DNA from: a bacterium | GTDB lineage: Bacteria > UBP18 > UBA7526 | Assembly: GCA_018903055.1 (NCBI GenBank) | Contig: JAHIPW010000104.1 | Location: 1-7,446, forward strand | Reading direction: 5' to 3' | Length of the DNA stretch: 7,446 nt | Part shown: positions 5,017 to 7,446 of the stretch, piece after piece | Numbering within the stretch: the first letter of the stretch is position 1 | How the letters are laid out: each line of letters begins with the position of its first letter | Position numbers and translations under genes: made by a program | The notes under the pieces: model-generated | The model's database searches: none | What the model was told of the DNA's origin: nothing | Seen by the model: only the letters and a program-made list of their open reading frames with translations

Positions 5017-6060
5017 TTATAGAAGGGTTACATCGCCAGCCAGGATTCTTTCCTTTTTTCCTGCTTTTGTTTTTATTATTAGTGTTCCGTCGGAATCGAT
5101 GTCTATTGCTTTTCCTTCTATAATTCTTCTTCCAGAGACCGCTTTTACCCCCTTTCCTAATGTAGCGGAAATTTCTTTCCACTCCTTTAGAATAGGTGCA
5201 AAACCCCTCTTCTTAAAGAGAAGATAAAAATTCTCTATTTCTTCAAGCATTCTCTTGGTAAATTCTACCCTATCGATCTTGCGACCCAGTTCTTTTTCTA
5301 AAGAAGTAGCATCTTTTCGAAATTCTATAGGAAATTTTTTAACGTCGATATTTAAGTTTGCTCCAATCCCAATCACTACATAATTGACCGTATCCTGCTC
5401 CGCCTCCATCTCAGTCAATATTCCACATACCTTTTTAAAGACCCTAGACCCTTTCTTTCTCATTCGCCCATTCGCGCGAATGGTCCCAAGTTGAGACCGG
5501 ATTAGAATATCGTTTGGCCACTTTATAAAAGCATCCAGAGAATAAAGTTCTCTTATGGTCTTTGCTACTCCTAAGGCAGCGATGACCGTCATTCTCGGTG
5601 CCTGAGTGGGAAGGATTTTTGGTCTTAGGATTATGGAAAGCCATAATCCACCGAAAGGTGAAGACCATTCTCTTCCCAAGCGCCCCTTTCCTTTGGTCTG
5701 GACCTCAGCTATAACTATCGTTCCCTCTCTTGCCCCTTTCCCTGCCTCGCCGGCAGGCGGGCGTGCCAACTCGATGGCACAGTCATTCGTTGAGCCAATC
5801 TCTTTGAAGTAGTATATTCTTTTGCCCAGGATTTTAGTCTTTAAATCTCTTTTTATCTCATAAGGTAGCAGGAGGTCAGGAACCGAGACCAAGGAATAGC
5901 CCAATCTTTTTTGACTATTAATCTTATAGCCCGCTCCCTTTAGGGCCTGGATATGTTTCCAGATAGCAGTCCTCGAAATCCCCACTTTCTGACTCAATTC
6001 CTCCCCGGAAACATATTCTTTCTTCCGTTGGTAAAGAAGATTTAGAATTCTTTCTCTCAA
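5017..6060 (-). CDS. birA: Bifunctional biotin-protein ligase / biotin operon repressor
   Basis: BirA activates biotin with ATP and transfers it to a lysine of carboxylase carrier proteins; forms with a DNA-binding end also repress biotin genes. Residues 1-57 are a winged helix (EELSQKVGISRTAIWKHIQAL). The ligase domain starts near 85 with EIGSTND, has the biotinyl-AMP loop KGKGRLGRE (123-131), the catalytic KWPND with K180, and CGILTEM and GIGANLNI (231-238). Residues 288-347 form the C-terminal SH3-like domain. At 347 residues it is about 25 longer than the E. coli enzyme (321), which fits two repeat-derived linkers: 100-109, and about 189-207 between KWPNDILI and VCGIL. The start is TTG with AGGAAG four bases upstream; no ATG or GTG is better placed. 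It follows nadC on the same strand after a 111-bp gap filled with repeats, probably one operon. Confidence 0.96.
   Translation of the reverse strand: MRERILNLLYQRKKEYVSGEELSQKVGISRTAIWKHIQALKGAGYKINSQKRLGYSLVSVPDLLLPYEIKRDLKTKILGKRIYYFKEIGSTNDCAIELARPPAGEAGKGAREGTIVIAEVQTKGKGRLGREWSSPFGGLWLSIILRPKILPTQAPRMTVIAALGVAKTIRELYSLDAFIKWPNDILIRSQLGTIRANGRMRKKGSRVFKKVCGILTEMEAEQDTVNYVVIGIGANLNIDVKKFPIEFRKDATSLEKELGRKIDRVEFTKRMLEEIENFYLLFKKRGFAPILKEWKEISATLGKGVKAVSGRRIIEGKAIDIDSDGTLIIKTKAGKKERILAGDVTLL
5439..5483 (-). repeat. Repeat-derived linker in birA: heptamer pair plus 16-bp palindrome
   Basis: AGACCCT is repeated twice head to tail (5439-5445, 5446-5452). Close by is the perfect 16-bp palindrome CCATTCGCGCGAATGG (5468-5483), with an extra CATTCGC at 5461-5467. 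Together they encode most of residues 193-207, a stretch rich in arginine, glycine and lysine. It sits between KWPND and CGILTE, where other biotin ligases have only a short loop. Confidence 0.6.
5741..5761 (-). repeat. 21-bp palindromic repeat inside birA, copy B
   Basis: These 21 bases are identical to the complement of 2612-2632 in rpoN. In birA they encode RPPAGEAG (100-107), in a frame different from that used in rpoN. The site is a surface-type loop between the GSTND segment and the TIVIAEVQ strand of the ligase domain. Confidence 0.8.
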
Positions 6061-6091
6061 AATTCTTCCTTTTTTTCTAACTGGTGAATTG

Positions 6092-6167
6092 TCTACCTGT
6101 CTTCCTGTCCAACCTGTCTGCCTGTCGACTGGTTAGACTGGTCTGACTGGTAGACTGGTTGACCTGG
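6092..6167. repeat. Periodic 8-9 bp repeat array between nadC and birA
   Basis: CCTGTC occurs at 6096, 6104, 6113 and 6121 and is followed directly by GACTGGT at 6127, 6136, 6145 and 6153, with a degenerate GACCTGG at 6161. Spacing is 8 or 9 bases throughout. The array fills most of the 111-bp gap between the two genes and shows no promoter or terminator, so co-transcription of nadC and birA through it is likely. Confidence 0.75.
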
Positions 6168-6171
6168 CACT

Positions 6172-7101
6172 TTATGTCACAATATCGAGACTAATGTCCA
6201 ATGCTTTGGCAGAATGGGTCAGAGCACCGATAGAGATTCTATTTACTCCAGTCTTAGCAATCTTCCCCACATTCTCTAAGGTTATTCCCCCTGATGCCTC
6301 AATAATCGGTGACCGGTAACCGGTGACCGGTGACCGGTGACATAATTCTATTGCTTTTCTTATGCTTTTAAGATTCATATTATCAAGCATTATAATATCT
6401 ACCACTGCCTTTAAGGCTTCTCTTACTTCTCTTAAATTCTTCGCCTCCACCTCAATTTTCATCCCTCTTGATATTCTCTTTCTTATCTTCTTCACTAAGT
6501 CCTGAAGCCTGAAGCCTGAAGCCTGAAGCCTGAAATGATTATCCTTAATCAATACTTGATCATACAGTCCTATCCGATGATTATACCCTCCCCCGCACCT
6601 CACAGCATATTTCTCTAAGTATCTCAAGCCCGGAGTGGTCTTCCTGGTATCAAAGATTTTAACTTTGTAGGGTCTTACCTTTTCTACGAATCGGTTGGTC
6701 AGGGTAGCAATTCCGGATAATTTCTGCAAGAAATTCAACGCCGTTCTTTCTGCAGTCAATATACTCCTGGCATCCCCAATAACTTCTGCAATCGCCTGCC
6801 CTTTCTTTACCTTTTCTCCCTCTTTCACTCTTGCTTTAAATACGACCCGCGACCCGCCCGCCGAAGGCGAGGTCTCGCCCATCCGGGGCGGACGACCTGC
6901 GACCTGCTGGAATGCTAACTCCGCCACCGGCAACCCAGCAATGACCCCTTTCTCTTTGGCCCGAATAATTCCTTTTGCATTTTTTTCTTTGGGAACGGTT
7001 AACAGAGTAGTAATGTCCCCCTTCCCAACATCCTCTTCCAATGCCCTTCTTACAACAGGCCTAATTTTCTTTAAATTTAATCCCCCAATTTTCTTTTTCA
7101 T
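6172..7101 (-). CDS. nadC: Nicotinate-nucleotide pyrophosphorylase (carboxylating)
   Basis: NadC converts quinolinate and PRPP to nicotinate mononucleotide, CO2 and pyrophosphate in NAD synthesis. Counting from the preferred start, the family signatures appear in order: ALEEDVGKGDITT near the N-terminus, ERTALNFLQKLSGIAT (118-133), FDTRKTTPGLR (150-160), CGGGYNHR (169-176), IKDNH (185-189), EVEAKNL (217-223), MLDNM (238-242), IEASGGI (267-273) and SIGALTHS (290-297). The ATG at 7099-7101 has a GGTGGAGAG ribosome site; an ATG seven codons upstream (7122) has none, so I prefer the former. At 309 residues it exceeds the usual 270-290, and three low-complexity segments (68-87, 190-200, 254-265) coincide with heptanucleotide repeats. 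All active-site motifs are intact, so it is probably functional. It heads a leftward unit with birA. Confidence 0.96.
   Translation of the reverse strand: MKKKIGGLNLKKIRPVVRRALEEDVGKGDITTLLTVPKEKNAKGIIRAKEKGVIAGLPVAELAFQQVAGRPPRMGETSPSAGGSRVVFKARVKEGEKVKKGQAIAEVIGDARSILTAERTALNFLQKLSGIATLTNRFVEKVRPYKVKIFDTRKTTPGLRYLEKYAVRCGGGYNHRIGLYDQVLIKDNHFRLQASGFRLQDLVKKIRKRISRGMKIEVEAKNLREVREALKAVVDIIMLDNMNLKSIRKAIELCHRSPVTGYRSPIIEASGGITLENVGKIAKTGVNRISIGALTHSAKALDISLDIVT
6308..6342 (-). repeat. Heptamer array in nadC, GGTGACC five units
   Basis: Five consecutive 7-base units (GGTGACC, GGTAACC, GGTGACC, GGTGACC, GGTGACA) are translated as part of CHRSPVTGYRSP, just before the conserved IIEASGGI strand of NadC. 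Because seven is not a multiple of three, copy-number changes keep the frame only in steps of three units. Confidence 0.85.
6501..6534 (-). repeat. Heptamer array in nadC, CCTGAAG nearly five units
   Basis: Four exact CCTGAAG units and a fifth lacking its last base encode the repeating peptide FRLQASGFRLQ directly after the conserved IKDNH motif. Other NadC proteins have a short variable loop at this place. Confidence 0.88.
6843..6906 (-). repeat. Interrupted heptamer array with GC-rich palindromic insert in nadC
   Basis: Two CGACCCG units (6843-6856) and two CGACCTG units (6893-6906) flank a 36-bp GC-rich core (6857-6892). The core carries a palindrome GGCGAG/CTCGCC (6866-6871 with 6874-6879) and a CGCC-GAA-GGCG hairpin (6859-6869). 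It encodes residues of about 68-87, rich in glycine, proline and arginine, inserted between AELAFQQ and FKARVKEG. Confidence 0.75.
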
Positions 7102-7202
7102 TTCTCTCCACCACTTTCGCATTAGAGCGAATGCTTACTACACTATTTTAAGGTATCGGAACTTCAATAAGTAAAACAAGGTTCTGACGAAGTCAGGTTC
7201 TT

Positions 7203-7232
7203 ATTTTAGCGTATATTAACACCGAAAGTCAA
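7203..7232 (-). promoter_or_regulatory. Candidate promoter for nadC-birA
   Basis: On the minus strand TTGACT (7227-7232) and TAAAAT (7203-7208) are 18 bp apart. The resulting leader of about 95 bases contains a small hairpin CTGAC-GAA-GTCAG (7184-7196). The boxes begin seven bases after the stop codon of the preceding gene, and no terminator is obvious between the two, so read-through is also possible. Confidence 0.5.
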
Positions 7233-7238
7233 GTTATA

Positions 7239-7446
7239 CTATAGTTTCTTACAGATTTGATTTAGTTGGAGGAGGGCTTTTTCTTCTAAAGTGACGATCT
7301 CCAGAATCTTTGGTTGGGATTTAGTAAAAACTTCTCTGTCATTAGTCTTTGAAGCCTCCAGAAACATCTTAGCTAAATCAGTCCAGTGATTAGCAATCTC
7401 TTCATACTCCAAAGATAGATCTTTTAGGGCCTCGTCTTTCAATATC
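7239..7446 (-). CDS. C-terminal fragment of an unidentified protein
   Basis: The frame is open from the right edge to a TAG stop, giving 69 codons of a gene that begins outside the window. A TTG at 7440-7442 could serve as a start but lacks visible upstream context, and the frame continues beyond it. The visible part is helical and acidic, with the pattern LEYEEIANHWTDLAKMFLEA followed by a second helix ending in LNQICKKL. This two-helix end faintly recalls the C-terminus of DUF4872/BtrH-like proteins, a low-confidence impression only. It lies about 140 bp upstream of nadC on the same strand, with a candidate nadC promoter between them. Confidence 0.6.
   Translation of the reverse strand, partial: ILKDEALKDLSLEYEEIANHWTDLAKMFLEASKTNDREVFTKSQPKILEIVTLEEKALLQLNQICKKL

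Noticed and set aside
6092-6167. CRISPR-like array
   Set aside because: Units are 6-7 bases at 8-9 bp spacing with no unique spacers and no cas genes.
6695-7174. 159-codon plus-strand open frame opposite nadC
   Set aside because: Antisense to unmistakable NadC motifs, with no ribosome site and no recognisable domain.

Overview
The window is chromosomal DNA from a bacterium of moderate GC with long AT-rich intergenic stretches. It carries sigma-54 (rpoN), two-component signalling genes, and a nadC-birA cofactor pair. Gene content and style suggest an uncultivated or deep-branching lineage of the candidate-phylum type. I cannot place it more precisely from sequence alone. Its most striking property is the number of short repeats, many of them inside the reading frames of rpoN, birA and nadC, where they are translated without breaking the frame.

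Layout. 1-1784, minus strand: three signalling genes read leftward. They are a stand-alone receiver (1416-1784), an unrecognised 209-residue protein (671-1300), and, one base further on, a receiver-plus-histidine-kinase hybrid that runs off the left edge. 1785-2439: a 655-bp divergent control region. It holds a leftward terminator hairpin just before the receiver gene, a block of small palindromic and direct repeats, and two back-to-back sigma-70-type promoters. The -10 of each promoter lies inside a nearly identical 18-bp inverted repeat. The rightward promoter leads into rpoN (2440-4059) through an AT-rich repeat-bearing leader. 4359-4904: a separately transcribed small protein with an NtrC/Fis-type DNA-binding end but no AAA+ domain, with look-alike terminators before and after it. 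Convergent terminators at 4924-5007 separate it from the leftward nadC (6172-7101) and birA (5017-6060). At the right edge is the C-terminal end of an unidentified leftward gene.

How the genes work together. The receiver, the unknown protein and the hybrid kinase probably form a signalling operon that shares a control region with rpoN. The Fis-type protein is a possible regulator of DNA or sigma-54 promoters, but no sigma-54 activator ATPase is visible here. NadC makes nicotinate mononucleotide for NAD. BirA biotinylates carboxylases and, having a DNA-binding end, probably represses biotin genes.

Most noteworthy. Codons 129-187 of rpoN consist of one MITE-like element nested inside another of the same family. 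Both have 13-bp terminal inverted repeats and 4-bp target duplications (TCCA outer, CAGG inner). Each insertion adds a multiple of three bases (81 and 102), and removing both restores an ordinary sigma-54 sequence. In addition, an identical 21-bp palindromic element is translated in different frames in rpoN and birA, and nadC carries three heptanucleotide arrays in frame.
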